Positions 1 through 14,442 of a DNA stretch of 64,000 nucleotides are shown in pieces. The notes beneath the pieces are model-generated. The model was not told where the DNA came from, searched no databases, and saw only the letters and a program-made list of their open reading frames with translations. Source of the stretch: Nissolia schottii (lineage: Eukaryota; Streptophyta; Magnoliopsida; Fabales; Fabaceae); assembly GCA_003254905.1 (NCBI GenBank), contig QANU01047209.1:1749-65748 (forward strand), given 5' to 3'. Positions within the stretch are counted from its first letter, which is position 1, and every line of letters begins with the position of its first letter. Position numbers and translations under genes: made by a program.

Positions 1-180
1 ATCTGGTTACTCAATTATGCTCCGGCCGTCCAGGAGATCTCTAAGTGTTCATGCATCTAGACATCCTACCAGTTATTTCTTGCCTAAGTTCCTGGGCGGC
101 TTTATCTAGTTACTAGGTGACAGGGAACTAATCTTTCTTACTAAGTTCTCGTGCTTTCTATCCTTGACCGTTGTGACACT

Positions 181-405
181 ACTACACATATATGTATGCC
201 CGGTGACCTTGCCCCATGCGTTCCCTTCGAGCATGGTGACATGGTCGAGACATAGCGACGCTTTAACCACATAGGTATGTATGCAAGGTGATCGTGTCCC
301 ATGCGTTCCCTTCGAGCCTGGTGACGTGATCGAGCCCCATGCGTTCCCTTCGAGCATGGTGACGTGCACAATGCCTGCGTTCCCTTCGAGCCTGCTCTTG
401 TGCAC
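181..405. repeat. Short direct repeats, TTCCCTTCGAGC core
   Basis: Four copies of a unit containing GCGTTCCCTTCGAGC, each followed by ATGG or CTGG or similar, are spaced about 35-90 bp apart inside the family-D LTR. The copies differ at a few bases. No function can be assigned. Confidence 0.75.
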
Positions 406-784
406 TATGCATGAACTTAACATTTTAATTAACCGGTATCATATGCTTGCATTGGCCGCCTTCCTTTGGGCTAAGCCATGTAGGCATGAGGGCCTCATTC
501 ATTCGTAACCATCATCATTATCATCATATGCACTTTTATCTTTCTGTACTATTCTGGTTGTTACGTTCATTATCATCTTCATTCATTAGCCTTGGTCATA
601 GCATAGCCTCTAGTGATCTATCCTCATGATGCATGCAAGACTCAATACTCATGTTCTTGTTCTTGGCACCCTTAGGTGGCTTACAGTAATACAGATAAAC
701 ATATCACATACACTTCTACTGCTAGGTGCTTGTTGGAATATATGTGGACCTCGGAACTCCTTTTCGGAAACCACCCAGCAACTT

Positions 785-1325
785 CAGGGAACCTCCGCGG
801 AACCCACTAAGCAATTCTCCATGGGATCACTCAACCATTCCAGGGGATCTCTGCGAAACCCACTTGGCACCGCTGCTGGCGCCCAGTCAGAAAGTTCAGG
901 AACCCGCTCAGCCGCTCTAGGGTACCTCCGCGGAACCCACTCGGTCACCACTACTGGTGCTCACTCGGTCTACTCTCCAGGGAGCCACTCATCACTCCGG
1001 GGAACCTCTGCGAAACCCACTCAGCACCACTGCTGGCACCCACTCGAAAACTTAGGAAACCACTCGGTAATGCCAGGGTTCCTCTGCGGAACTCTCTCAG
1101 TACCGCTCCTGTTATCCACTCAGGCACTTCGGAAACCATTCAACACTCCGGGGGTAACCTCCGCGGAACCCTCCCAGGACCACTCCCCGGGGCCCGCTCA
1201 GCGCTCCTCTCAGCAACTCCAGAGATCCTCCGCAAAACCCATCCAGCACCACTACTGGTGCCCCACTCAGCTCTCTTCACGTAACCTTCTTAGTACTCCA
1301 TGGATCCTCCGCGGAACACTTGGCG
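785..1325. repeat. Degenerate tandem array with CTCCGCGGAACCC core
   Basis: About eight copies of a motif near CCTCCGCGGAACCCACTC recur every 55-80 bp, with the palindrome CCGCGG at the core of the best copies (near 795, 927, 1160 and 1307). The others are altered to CTGCGA or CCGCAA. The array lies within the family-D LTR and accounts for the 256-codon open frame over it. It resembles the palindrome arrays in families A, B and C. Confidence 0.75.
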
Positions 1326-2493
1326 CTTACTTCTTTGCTTATCTTCTCTCATTCTCTTATATTCATTCCAAGTTCGAACACCACATATTCCAATAGTACC
1401 CGAGAAACAACTTGAGCGTCCAAGAATCATAAAACAACGTGAATATAACCAACATGCAACATAATATTTATCCTCATAGCATTTCTAATTTTTCCTACTC
1501 AAAATACACACATAAACATACAAATACACATCCCATAGACAGGGGTGATCGGACTATTCACCTCTCAAGAAGGTTGGTGAGGGGAGTTTGAATTGAAGTT
1601 CCACAAACCTTGATGTTCCCAAAGCTTTAGGTCACCTTCCTCCAAGATGAGAACCTTGCACAATGAAGAGGATGATAATGTTGTTCCTCTTGGTTGTGGA
1701 TGTGAGAAAATGAAAACTAAGATGAGGAGACTTTGGGGGCTGTGTTTCGGTCCTTGGGAGGGGGAAGAGGATGGAAAGGGTGCTTGATTGCTTGGAGACA
1801 AAGTGGTGTCCTTGGAGCTTGGCTTGGTGGGTGTTTATGGAGAATGTAGAAGATGAAGTTTTTCTTGGGATTTTGGGAGAGGGGACTCGATTTTTGGGGT
1901 GGCTGAATGTGAGGGAACTTAATTGCATTTTAGGATTTAGAAAAAGGTGATGAATAGTGGGAGGTATGGGTGTAGGCATGGCTAGTGATGTGACTTGGCT
2001 TTGATGTGTAAGAAGGCATGGTGATGTAAGTTTGGAAGCATGATTTTGGAAAATTAATTTTTATACAAAAACCTCCTCTCCTAGCCGTGCAGCCCTCACC
2101 CACAGCTGCTGAAATTTTCATTTCTCCCGGTTCCGGTTCGCTCGTGTTTTATCGCTTGCAGTGTCGGTGCGGCGCGTACGGTCGTCCGAAAAATATTCCG
2201 TTTATACCGTCGCGACCCTCTAATTCCCCTCTACCTAAGGTTATTAATATTTAAAGATGTTTGTGAATTTTTCTACGGAGGAGAATTTTCACAGACACCT
2301 TTTATACGTCAGAAAATTCCATCAGCGAACAGCGGCTGTTCGGTCGTCCACCGAAACGCCTACCGCCACACAGTTTATTTACTAGGGATATTCTACCTAA
2401 TAATTTCCCATCTTTATTCTCTAATCATGATTAGGAATTAATTTGACAGTTAACATTACGATTATTTCTCTACAGAAAAATTGGGATGTTACA

Positions 2494-2625
2494 CCCTACG
2501 CCCTACACCCTAAGCCCTACGCCCTATGCCTTAAGCCCTAACCCCTAAGCCCTAACCCTAACCCCTAACCCCTAACCCCAACTGCCAAACCCCAAACCGC
2601 AAACCCTTAAACCCTAATTACGTTA
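2494..2625. repeat. Degenerate telomere-like repeats (CCCTAA/CCCTAAA)
   Basis: Many imperfect CCCTAA, CCCTAC and CCCTAAA units run directly from the LTR terminus at 2493. This is C-rich on the plus strand. Degeneracy and position argue for an interstitial array, not a telomere. Confidence 0.85.
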
Positions 2626-2639
2626 TGATATTAGATACT

Positions 2640-2820
2640 GCGTAACACAATATTTTGAATTTAAACCAGTTATCAGATATTTTATAAAGTTATGAAATAA
2701 AGTTTTTTTTTATAAAGCCTTTCATGCATATTTAGTATGCCAAATCAGAGCCTCTATAGGGCAGTAGTCCTACATGCAGTCATATTCTAAGTTGGGGCGT
2801 GACAAAGTGGTATCAAAGCC
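2640..2820 (+). mobile_element. 3' end of an LTR with primer binding site
   Basis: The sequence ending GGGGCGTGACA at 2804 is followed after three bases by TGGTATCAAAGCC (2808-2820). This is close to the initiator-Met tRNA primer site TGGTATCAGAGC. The arrangement is the usual LTR/internal junction of a plus-strand retrotransposon. The LTR start is not identified and downstream sequence decays without a recognisable gag. Confidence 0.6.
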
Positions 2821-4201
2821 ATAAGTTTTCCTTAGTTATCTGGAGCATAGAGACTTCAAGTGTCACCGCAACTGTACAAATGGAAGTGCACCCATTTGTA
2901 CGGGATGCATTGGTACCTGAAACCTTTAGAAGAGTTAGTCGTCAGTCGAAAGTCATAGCAAAATTCTAAAAGGCTAGAGAACCTACCCTATGTGGAAGCA
3001 TTGCTTCTCCGCAATTGAACACTTAATACTCGAGCAAAATTCTCAACAATTAGTGGAACCTTATGAGTTCTTAAGGATTTAGCAACTGAAGCTCTAGTAG
3101 GGGGTTTTTATTTATAGGGGAACAAACATCCCCCTCAAGTCACCACAATCGATGTAAGACTTGACTACTAAACCGTTGCAATGCTTAGCAAATACTGAAC
3201 CACTGCAACGCAAGGAAAATCGTTGCAACACTTAACAATTAATGAATTGCTACAGTGCAAGAAAAATCGTTGTAGCGTGTCTCCATGTACGAGTCGTCAC
3301 AGTGAGGCCTAAATAAGGGCCTCTAGACACTCCCTAGGTCAATATGACTCTTCCTAAGGACACCTACATGTATGGGGCATCACAGATCCTTCATGACCCC
3401 TATTTCAAAAAAAAATTATCAATGCTACAAGTTAAAAAAAGCTCTTGTGTAAGGGGGCGTATACATAGATATAATATAAGACCATTAAAATTTTCTTAGT
3501 TCATCAACTTAAGCTAGCTTAAGCTTTTGAAGAGATGGTTTTTGAGAGGTGGGTTATAGCCATAGCAAAAGAGTATCAAAGGAAGGAAGAGATTATTAGG
3601 GATAAAAATTGCAAACCGCAGCATAACTAATTTACAGCTCATAGCTATTTTAGTACTTCTTATTTGGCTTGCGATTCCTAGAGCTCTTTCGAATGACTTT
3701 GGAGCTAAGAAGCACAATACAAGATACGGGGATACACCAACTTTAAAATTTATAGGACATAAACATGACATATATACATATATAAAATGCAAGATTTATA
3801 ATAATATCCTCATATTTTCATTGACGCTAAACTACCAATTTTTAATATTTTCTAAACTACTTTCAAAATATGTGGAGTATTCTTTACAATTTCCAGCGTC
3901 AATACATACTAATTTCCAAAGGGTCTATATTATTGTAAATTATTTAATATTCAAAATACTTTTTAATTAGATACGACACAAAAAAAATTCAGATACAAGT
4001 AGGACACACTTAGACATGACCAAACTTAAAATTTTTATTTGTACACTTTTGAAATAGTGGGGCAATTATGTCCAAGGAGTGTCTTATTGGTGTCCGTGCT
4101 TTCTAGCTTTGGAGTAACAACAAATGTTAATTGTAGTGATTGTTTATGAGATGTCGTGCTGATACACACTATAGTTATTATTGGACAAGATTTAAGTGAA
4201 A
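2821..4201. other. Non-coding stretch with retroelement remnants
   Basis: No gene is seen. Bases 2990-3380 weakly resemble the 3' part of the LTR at 51.7-53.75 kb, including a pale copy of its GATGTRAGAC region. From 3400 on the DNA is AT-rich and unrecognised. Confidence 0.4.
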
Positions 4202-4210
4202 TTTTATCTA

Positions 4211-4572
4211 GGATTAAATATGTTTTTAGTCCCTGTAAAATTAAAAATTTTGTGTTTGGTCCTTGAAAATTTTTTCGTTAAGAATCAGTCTCTAAAAAAA
4301 ATTTAGTAGATTTTAGTTTCTGTCATTAAAATGAGACATTAAGTGCTGACATAATTGTTAAATGTAACAATTGACACTGTTAAATGTGACACATGACACG
4401 TCACGTGTGGTGCCACGTAGCACATTTAACGACTACGTCCACACTTAATGTCTCATTTTAATGGTGGGGGCTAAAACTTACAATTTTTTTTAGACACTAA
4501 TTTCTAACAAAAAATTTCAAAGACCAAACATAAAATTTTTAATTTTACAGAGATTAAAAATACATTTAACTC
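4211..4572. mobile_element. Fold-back MITE, Mutator-like
   Basis: The two halves are near-complete inverted repeats of about 150 bp. The left arm begins GGATTAAATATGTTTTTAGT and the right arm ends with the complement-like AATACATTTAACTC. Flanks are TTTTATCTA (4202-4210) and ATTTATCTA (4573-4581), a 9-bp target duplication with one mismatch. That size and the TIR style fit Mutator-type MITEs, which are common in legumes. Confidence 0.8.
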
Positions 4573-4924
4573 ATTTATCTAATAAATTATGAGGTGTAAA
4601 TCGATACGCTCCACACAATCACAATAGTACAAATAATAAAACCCTTGGAGTAATGATAGGCTGCCAAGTGTCGTTTTGTTAGTACTAGCGCCTTTTTTCA
4701 TTCCTCGTCGTGTTGTAAATAAGCTGCCACCCATGCCTTTATTCATGCTAGTCATGCCCTTTTTAAATGTATTTTTTTAATGTTATTTATTTATTTATTT
4801 ATTTATGTATTTAGCAATAAGATACGCCATTGATATCGACAAATAAAAGTAATAAAAACAGTGACGATTGAATTTTTATAGGATGCGACGTGATAACAAA
4901 AAATAATCTTGAAACATAATGATT

Positions 4925-5553
4925 TAGACAACTGAATTAATAGTATTTTTTATGTTTTAGATACTTGGGTAGTGCATTAAAACTAACTATCAGGAATTTA
5001 TGGTCTTAGGTAGTATATCTCCAACTATTATGGCCTAGATACTTGGATAGTGTGTTAAGAATATTGCATCATAAGCAAAACCGCAATGCTCGGAGCGTCT
5101 ATTTACATAACTCTCAACTAAATTATGTTTTCAAATGCTTTTATGTATTAGTTATTATTACATAAATGTTTTATGCTTGCTGTATATTATATATTGCATT
5201 GCATGTCATGTTTTCGAAGTGTCTCGTGTTGCTATGTGGACGACCTTCGCTGAGACTCTTCCCAGAATTCTCATCCCTCAATCTCCCGCTCCAGTTACCG
5301 GTTACCAAGCAGAGTAGCAATGCATGGAGTTTATGGTCAGTCCAATGACGTCAAAATCCAAGAGTTAGCAGTTCACCTTGAGGTGAAACTATCTATAGGA
5401 ATTGTTAGTCTTATTTTTATTTTGTAATAGTTTTATTTGCTTTTAATTAAAGTTAAAGTACATATTTTTTTTATAAAAAAACATTCTTAGAGGCTTCCAT
5501 AAGGGAACTAGTCATTTGCACGCCGTAATAATTCTTGCTGTAAATTTGATTAT
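4925..5553 (-). mobile_element. Fragment of LTR family E
   Basis: This block is similar, in reverse complement, to about 51715-52660. Shared landmarks are the TACTTGGGTAGTGCATTA and ACTCTTCCCAGAATTCTCA regions and the CACCTTGAGGTGAA segment. It is an old diverged copy. Two short ORFs inside it (5135-5348) come from the repeat. Confidence 0.6.
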
Positions 5554-7338
5554 GTAAACTCGCCTCATTTTCAGAAAAAAGAACGCTTGTGTAGATAGTT
5601 TGACTAAGCATGCTTTACCTTTAAGATTTCATTCTTTTTTATGTCGTTTCGCAGGCTCTTCGCCTTTTTCTCATATGTAGTTTCTTTTGATGTTTTGAGG
5701 TATAACATAATAATAACACAACAACAACATTGACATTATCACTCTATTAGCTCAAAATTTTTTTTTCTTATTTCAACTTTGGGTCACATCGAAAGGTAAT
5801 GGGAGATAAACTTGTTATTTAAATAAGAGGTGATCTGCTATCCAGACACGTAATTATCTGTTTCACAAGAAATTAATAAACTAACTTATGAGTAGACATC
5901 TGAGTACTGTGAAGTTTTTACTATTCAAATGATCTGCACATATTATACTCGAATGACATTTCATGCAATTTGCATACAAGACACGTGTGCTTGACCTCAC
6001 AATTTCCACATTCAGTGATTTTTAAAACTAGTCGCAAAAGAAAAAAAACGTTTGAAATAATTCAAAGCTATGACTTAAAAAAATAGAGAAAAATCCACAA
6101 TATGATCGGCCATTCAAAATCCAACCATTGTTTAACATTAGTAACTCGAAAGAGAAATGTTAAACTGCCCCGTAGATTCGATGTTGGCTGTTTGTTGACT
6201 TTGAGAAGTTGTCTTAGTTGGTAGTGGCTAGTTTTGGTTGGATGTAAATATTTTGATGTAACTAGTTGGCTTTCATTTGGGTGCTATTTCCTTACGTTGT
6301 TTTGTGCTTTATTTGTGACTTGTGCTATTTTTGTGCTAGTGCTCCCTGGCCTTTGGCCCCTCCATCCCCCAACTTGAATTTGATGAAGTGTGTACTCATC
6401 TAAAAAAAAATCTCGTAAATTTAACCTTTGGTAAGTTTTAACGTTCTAATCTAATTTGACAGTATTTTATATTTATTAATTTGATTACTCCACTTATTTT
6501 TTTATTGAAGGCGATTAGATTACTCTACTCATATTTACTTAATAATATATTATTGTATTCTCACTAAAAAAACTAAAAATCCTATTCAATTGATGAGATC
6601 CCATAGCAAATAACACCTTTCGCCAAGCAATTTGTTAGTATATAAAACTACTCATTACCCTTATCTAATAGTTTAACCTTGTAAAAGATGATCATTAACG
6701 TATTAACCTAATATCAGAGCCTTAGTTGATGAGTCGCTAGCTCCATGAACTATAAAGTCTCTCCTTTTGTTAGAATTGGACAAACCTGTCTTATGTGAAA
6801 AAAATCTATATACAGAGAAGGCCCAATAACATACCTGCCAACTAGTGATTAGTATTCTCTCCTTCCAATTTTTATTGTCATTTTTATAAAAATATATAAT
6901 TTAAGAAATCATTTAATTGATTTTAACATAGAGAAAATATAGAATACATATACAAAATTAACATTTGAGTAATAAATGTTATAGTTATTAAGTGTTATAG
7001 AAGATTTAGAGATAACAATGATATAAATGTAAAAAATGCATTTAATACTTCTTTAATTTAATCAAATGACAAATAATTTTAAATAAAATTTTATTTAAAA
7101 AACGAAAAAAAAATAGACGAGGGAGTAGTGTTTAATATATAACAATAAATAAATCAAGTTAATAACAATATAGTGGTCATAAATTTTGATTGTGAATAAT
7201 AGATTCTGATCAGTTTGTTTTGTCATTTATTGTAATCTAAATGTTTATAAAAACATAATGCTAACTTACTACGCTACTTGGCAGAAAACAATTCAACAAG
7301 GTCACTCCAATCCAAGGACTTCCGCATTTCCAACTCAT
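5554..7338. other. AT-rich intergenic DNA
   Basis: No convincing gene. Bases 6175-6411 (pyrimidine-rich text ending in an A run) could be the 3' tail of a LINE, but no coding part is present. Bases 6850-7130 are simple AT-rich sequence. Confidence 0.4.
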
Positions 7339-7346
7339 TATAAATA
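7339..7346 (+). promoter_or_regulatory. TATA box of the first dirigent gene
   Basis: TATAAATA lies 95 bp upstream of the ATG at 7441. The second dirigent gene has TATAAATG 82 bp before its ATG in similar flanking sequence, so the two promoters share descent. Confidence 0.65.
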
Positions 7347-7440
7347 GAATCCTCTTACAGTCTCAATATAGTCACAACATCACTACTAGTAAGCTAGGCT
7401 ATTGGCTTTTTTAATTTGTATACTTAACCATTCCAGCACC

Positions 7441-9054
<1,614 letters not shown>

Positions 9055-10100
9055 ACCTAAGGTTTTATATAATATAGTAAAGAGTATTATTATTTATATG
9101 CTAATCTTGGTATAACAACTAAGTATTCTTTCATATACACATTATGGAGCACACACAATGTGAGTATAAACCTAATGATGTGTGTGAGATGATAGACTTA
9201 GTATTTACATTAAGATTGATATACAAATAACAATTTTGGTTAGTTAATTTGTACTTTCAAGGTCCTCTTCAATGTTAAGTTAGTTCAAATTCGAGTGATG
9301 TAGATAAAAGAAAATAAACACATGTTGTGTTACAAGAAAAATGTTATAATGTCAAAATTTTTATCTGAATTTAATAGCCAAACTTGTGTGATATGCATGA
9401 CAATTTTTAAATTGATAAATGGGTCATAACACTATATTTCAATGGAAATTAATTCTCTCACTTGAGTTTTTTGTCTTGTGAAATCAAATGTGATATTTTA
9501 TCATTAATTGTCTCACATGACAAAAGATATACTTGAGAGGATCTACTCTTTATTTCATCCAACCATTATCCTTATTTTCTGTCAATAATTTTAACAATAA
9601 TAATTAATTTATAAATGAATCATTTTAAAAAAATAATAGTAAAAATATTATTATAGTACAAAAATAATTATTTTATAAATGAATAATTATTTTTTAAAAA
9701 ATAAAAGTATTACTATAGTACAAAATAATTATTTCATTAATATTTTTATCAATTAATATTTGAATCACAAATTCAAATTAAAAAAAATTAAGTTAAGTTT
9801 ATAATTATAATTCAAGATCAAACTCTTTAGTATATTCACACATGGAATTTAAGGTTATTTACCAATTCTATTTCTCTTAGAATTGTTATTGAAATTAGAA
9901 TTCGAAATTACAATTTCAATTCTGACATCCAAACATACCCTTAGCATATTTGTGTTTTCAGTATTTGTTGTTGTTACCTTTCTAAGTTGTTGCCTTTGGA
10001 GATCATTTTCTGAATTCACCATGTCATTAAAAAAAATGAGAATTATTAACATAAAATAAAGAGTGATTGTTAAATAAAATAAAGTAATATAAGAAATTAA
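9055..10100. other. AT-rich intergenic DNA downstream of the first dirigent gene
   Basis: Only AT-rich sequence is visible, with local direct repeats near 9600-9750 (an ATAATTATTTTATAAATGAAT-like unit, imperfect). No gene or RNA is recognised. Confidence 0.5.
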
Positions 10101-10520
10101 CACTACAAGAAAATTGACATATAGCGACAGTTCTGCACTGCTACAAGAAGAAAATCGCGGTGGTTCTATAATTGTCGTTAAACCCACCATCGACAGGCCT
10201 ATAGTGGCAGTTCGTCGTAAATGCTGGAGCGAAGTGCATTGGAAATTTAGTGGCGGTTCGTGCCGCGAATATTTAAATTTGAATTTTTTGTTTTATTTAG
10301 CGACGATTCTAAACCGTCGCAGAATTCATTATTAAAAATTTTTGAAGAAATATTGCAACAATTTCTAACCACCATAATTTTTTCTATTTGGAAATTTAGC
10401 ATTTCTTTTGCGGGAGTTCATAACCACCGCTCAATTCAACAGTATTTAAAAAAAATGACAATTCGGTACAATCAAGCAAGACATACATTAAACTATTATT
10501 ACATAAATTAAGCGTTAATC
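10101..10520 (+). mobile_element. CACTA transposon end (En/Spm type)
   Basis: It starts CACTACAAGAAAA, the canonical CACTA terminus. Short subterminal repeats in both orientations follow (GGCGGTTCGT, GACGATTCTAAACCGTCG and similar). No opposite end or transposase is found nearby, so the element is truncated or its right end has decayed. Confidence 0.7.
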
Positions 10521-12426
10521 TTTGACCTATTTCTCCCCCACCTTGAGTTTTTCCTACCATCTCTATATTAATCTTTGACTTATTCTAGGTGACCTTACTC
10601 AAATCGAACAAGTAATAGATCTTTATTCTGGTATTCAAACTCCCTTTAGATTGAAACCTCCTAATTAAGCCTTTGTTCTGGCATTCAACGTCAGAAATTG
10701 AAGGCAAGATTGGTGAGGAACTACATGAGAACTGCATAAAGGACCCTCCAGGTTTATGGAAAGGGAGCCTGTGGTGGTGTTACGGGACACTGGTTGGTGG
10801 CAGGTGCTTGATTCCATGGCAGGATTCAAGGTGAATATTATTGTTGTTGGGACTGTCTGTGAAGGATGAGAGGAGGGAACCAAGAATTGGGGTTGAAGAG
10901 CTTCTTAGCATCTTGCTTCCTGAATTGAAAAGGATATGGCTTTGTGTGGCTGTGACTTGCTTTTGGGGTTAAAAAGTACAATACACTGAGGAAAAAACAA
11001 CAAAAAAAATGTAAATAACTTCTTTAGGGGAAAAAAATCAAACACCTTAAAGGCATGTTGATTTTTGAGACATGAAACTAATTGGTGTAGCTACTAAGCA
11101 AGAGTAATGATGCAAAACATATAATTAACACTGGATTCACTTGGAAAAAAAATGAAATGAATGAGATTTGGAGAAAAGAGCAATACCCTTTTGAGATGGT
11201 GGAGAGTCCTTATCTCCATCATCGTCTTACCAGTGCTAGCCCAATGCACATCAGACTGAAGGTAGGAAAATAAAATGGGGCTTCTTCTGACAGGAACAAT
11301 GCTACATTCAATGGAGAAAGCTTGTTAGTTTCATATTTTTATATTGATTCATTGGTTGTTCTATATATGCCCTTAGATTTTGATCCTCATATATTCCTGT
11401 CAGTGGATGAGAAAAATCATATAAAGCATATAAAGGGAAAAAGGGGTGAGAAAAATCAGTTTTTTGAATGATGCAAGAACAAGAATAATGAGGTATTTTA
11501 TCTCACACAAATAATCAAAATGCCCAAGTGTTTTGAATAAATGATCTTGGGATGTTAATTTATGATCAAGAAGTGATCAATACTAATGCAATAAATTAAC
11601 AAGCATCTTGATATGACAGATCACTGTAGGAAAAACTATAAAACACTAAAACTATAACTAACCAGGCATGACAATGAAATAAAAACAAATCAAGTCATCA
11701 TATGTTTATTTATTCATATAAATGCACTCAACATTTACAATTGACCATATGAATGCACATTAGAACAGGATTAAGAGATACAACTAAACCAACTCAATGT
11801 CAAAACAAGTCAATCAAATATTTGATTGTTTACAGGTTCAATATGCATAATAAGTAAAACCTTGATCCCTCCACAGAGAGCTTGTGGCCCACCAAATGTG
11901 TAAATTAACTCTTCAAGTGCAGTATAACAATTTGGCATGTGATATTTGTCTGAAACAGAATCAACTCAACCAGTCATACGAAAAAAATATAATAAGTACA
12001 GAAACATGAAATTTACTAGCAACATAAATTAAAATGAAGAGCATCATGCCTTAGCAAAAGGGGAAAAGTCTGGCTTGTAAGAGCCCAACCTTCACAAGGA
12101 TATGCAATCTCAGACATTAAATCAACGATGATAACTAAATAAAATTTTCATTGAAAAGCAATATCAAACCCCCAGAAAAGGAAAGAGCAACAAGATAATG
12201 CAAGCTGTCAACCCCAATTCCCTTGTTGATTGCTTTTTTTGAAACCATGAAAATAATTTGACAACTTGAGTGCAACAATAACCAAGGAAGATTTGAAACT
12301 AGACAAGTCATAACTTCTAGTTGTTTCAGCATTAACCCCTTTTAAGTTTTATTCTTTAATCAGAAGCGAAAATGGTGAGGCATAAAAGCAAGCAATTTTG
12401 ATGAATTTTCAGTTTCAGTTGAGGTA
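10521..12426. other. Non-coding stretch, unassigned
   Basis: No gene is recognised. A GC-richer patch at 10660-10960 could be a decayed exon but matches no family I know, and every frame has stops. The remainder is AT-rich. Confidence 0.4.
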
Positions 12427-13100
12427 TGACACACACTAAAACGTCGTTAACTTCAATGCGCAATCAAATAATAGTTTACAAACTAAGAAAATCCCAAAAA
12501 TGTAGTAAAGAGGGCTAACCTAGGTTGTCTCTCAAGGAAGCAATTAGAACCAATTAAAGTTTAACTAAATTGGGGGGTTTGGATTTATGAATTTAAATAA
12601 AAGGAAATTAAAACAGAAATAAATCAACAATGATTAAAAAAAACAATATCATGCATAAGGTGTTTCTAGATCAAGGATTAACTATCATTGGTTCCTAATT
12701 AATTATTCATAAATGGGATGTTGTTTTTAGTTGAAATCTCTAACTAACATGCAATTCACTTAAGAGACTACAACGTCAATCCCCAAGCATCAATTGCACA
12801 ACCTAATTAGTTCCCCCAAAAAGTTCCCAAATCCTAAATCAATAAATCCTACGATCGTCAAGATCTATCAACCTAGAATCAACCCTAACCAATAACATGC
12901 AATCGCTATATTACTAATTAGGGGTGAATAAACATTAAGCACAAGAACCTCTAATTAATCCTAATATAGAGTTACCGCATGCAAGATATTAAAGAAACTA
13001 TGCCTCCACGGGTGGAGGATAAAAACGCAAAAGAAATAAATGAAAGAAAGAAGAAATATAGATCTGAAAATAAATGCGAAACCTAAATTAGATAATAAGA
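12427..13100 (-). mobile_element. Truncated LTR, family B
   Basis: It begins TGACACACAC, the complement of the family-B LTR 3' end. It aligns in reverse complement with 15150-15883, including the CATGGGTGGA-type and TCTCAAGGAAGCAATT segments. It stops after about 670 bp, directly against the RNase H end of the copia remnant, so the outer half of the LTR is lost. Confidence 0.7.
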
Positions 13101-14442
13101 AGGGTGAGTCAAGTCAAGAAGACACAAAAAACTGTGGTGGAACTCCTTGTGTCAGGACAGTTTCCTTAATCAACATCCGCATAGCCTTTTAATTGCAGGG
13201 AAGAAGAAGGATTGAAGAATAGACCCCTTTCTAGTGATCTTTTAATGAAGCGCAGCAAGTGATGGATGGCATGCAGATGAGGAACACGCAAAGCTGCCAT
13301 GAATTAGCTGAGTCTATTCACAGTGTAGGTGCTCTTAAGTATAGAAATGGTGAGATATATAAGGCGATCAATGAGATGTCTGTATCGGGAGACATCCTCT
13401 AATAAATCTTCATCCGTAGCATTTAGCTTGATGTTGGGATCCATTGGCAAGGATGCTAGTTTGGAATCTAAGAAATTTGTTTCTTCTAGTAAGGAAAGAG
13501 CATACTTGCATTGAGACAAACATATACCACAAGGTGATCTTGCATTCTCCAATCCTAGAAAGTATTTCAAATCACCAATTACTTACAGTTTGAAGAATGA
13601 CCACAGCTGTGACAACTGCAACACATGCAGGAGAAAGGCTTGCAATAATGATATCATCCACACACACTAGAAGAACAACCAAATCTTTTCCTGTACCCGA
13701 GTGGAAGAGAGAATAATCACTTTTAGATTGAATGAAACCAGCAACAACCAGAGTTGTTGAGAACTTGTGAAACCACTTTTGTGACACTTGTCGTAAGCCA
13801 TAGATGGACTTATGTAATTTGAATACAAGATACTCGTGCTCCCCCTCAACTTGAATAACCAAGTGGCAAATCCATATATACTTCCTCAAAATGATCACTA
13901 TTGAGGAAAGCATTGTTGATGTCTAATTGGAGAAGAAACCAATTTTTGATAGCTACAATACTTAACATAATTCTCACAGTTGTTAATTTGGTAATTGGAG
14001 AAAAAGTGTCAAGAAAATCAATTCATGCTTGTTGAGTATGTCCCTTAGCAACAAGTCTAGCCTTGTATCTATCCACCTCACTATTGGATTTGTATTTAAC
14101 TTTGTAAAGCCACCTGCAACCAATAGAATGCTGACCAGCAGGGAGCTTTACCACTGACCAAGTGTTATTTGCCTCCAATGGGAGAATTTCTCTGCCTGAT
14201 GATAGAAAGAAGGCTAAAAAATTGAGTTAACTTAGAAAACAAATTCCTTGTATGCAGGCTCTAGGCTATGATAAGAGACATGATTGCAAAGTGGATATCT
14301 AACTGAGGAACATTTGTAATCTTGTAAGTGACCAGGGGTCCTGATGATTCCGCCTGATCTAGTAGTAACCATGGGAGCAGCAGGAGCAGTCGATTCAACA
14401 AGATTGTGAGGATTAACTTCAAAAAGTTCATCATGAGGGACA
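13100..14442 (-). pseudogene. Ty1/copia reverse transcriptase and RNase H remnant
   Basis: Read on the minus strand from 14442, frames shift several times but the copia order is clear. First comes the linker to the RT, with a TRSGG-like stretch. Next is the RT start with WxVV(K)LP, IGCRWLYKVKY and KARLVAKG, then the LHKSIYGLRQ-like segment with QKWFHKFS. The catalytic VDD follows (LVCVDDIIIAS, near 13650), then KYFLGLE, and finally RNase H text resembling LKGYADVD and TRSSTT near 13150. Stops and frameshifts make it non-functional. It continues the integrase pieces at 15884-16129 and 20924-21726, separated only by later insertions. Confidence 0.85.

Larger units (their letters stand above)
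1..2493 (-). mobile_element. LTR of a Ty3/gypsy-type element (family D), cut by the window edge
   Basis: Read on the minus strand, this block starts with TGTAACATCCC at 2493 and runs off the window at base 1. Parts of 1-200 resemble 16.9-17.2 kb, inside a second copy of the family (16613-19493) that has the same TGTAACATCCC start. The start motif is common in plant chromovirus-like gypsy LTRs, so the class is inferred. ORFs here are repeat-driven and I do not call them genes. Confidence 0.6.

Noticed and set aside
626..1396. 256-codon plus-strand frame
   Set aside because: Its content is the degenerate CCGCGG tandem array of an LTR; no domain, no gene context.
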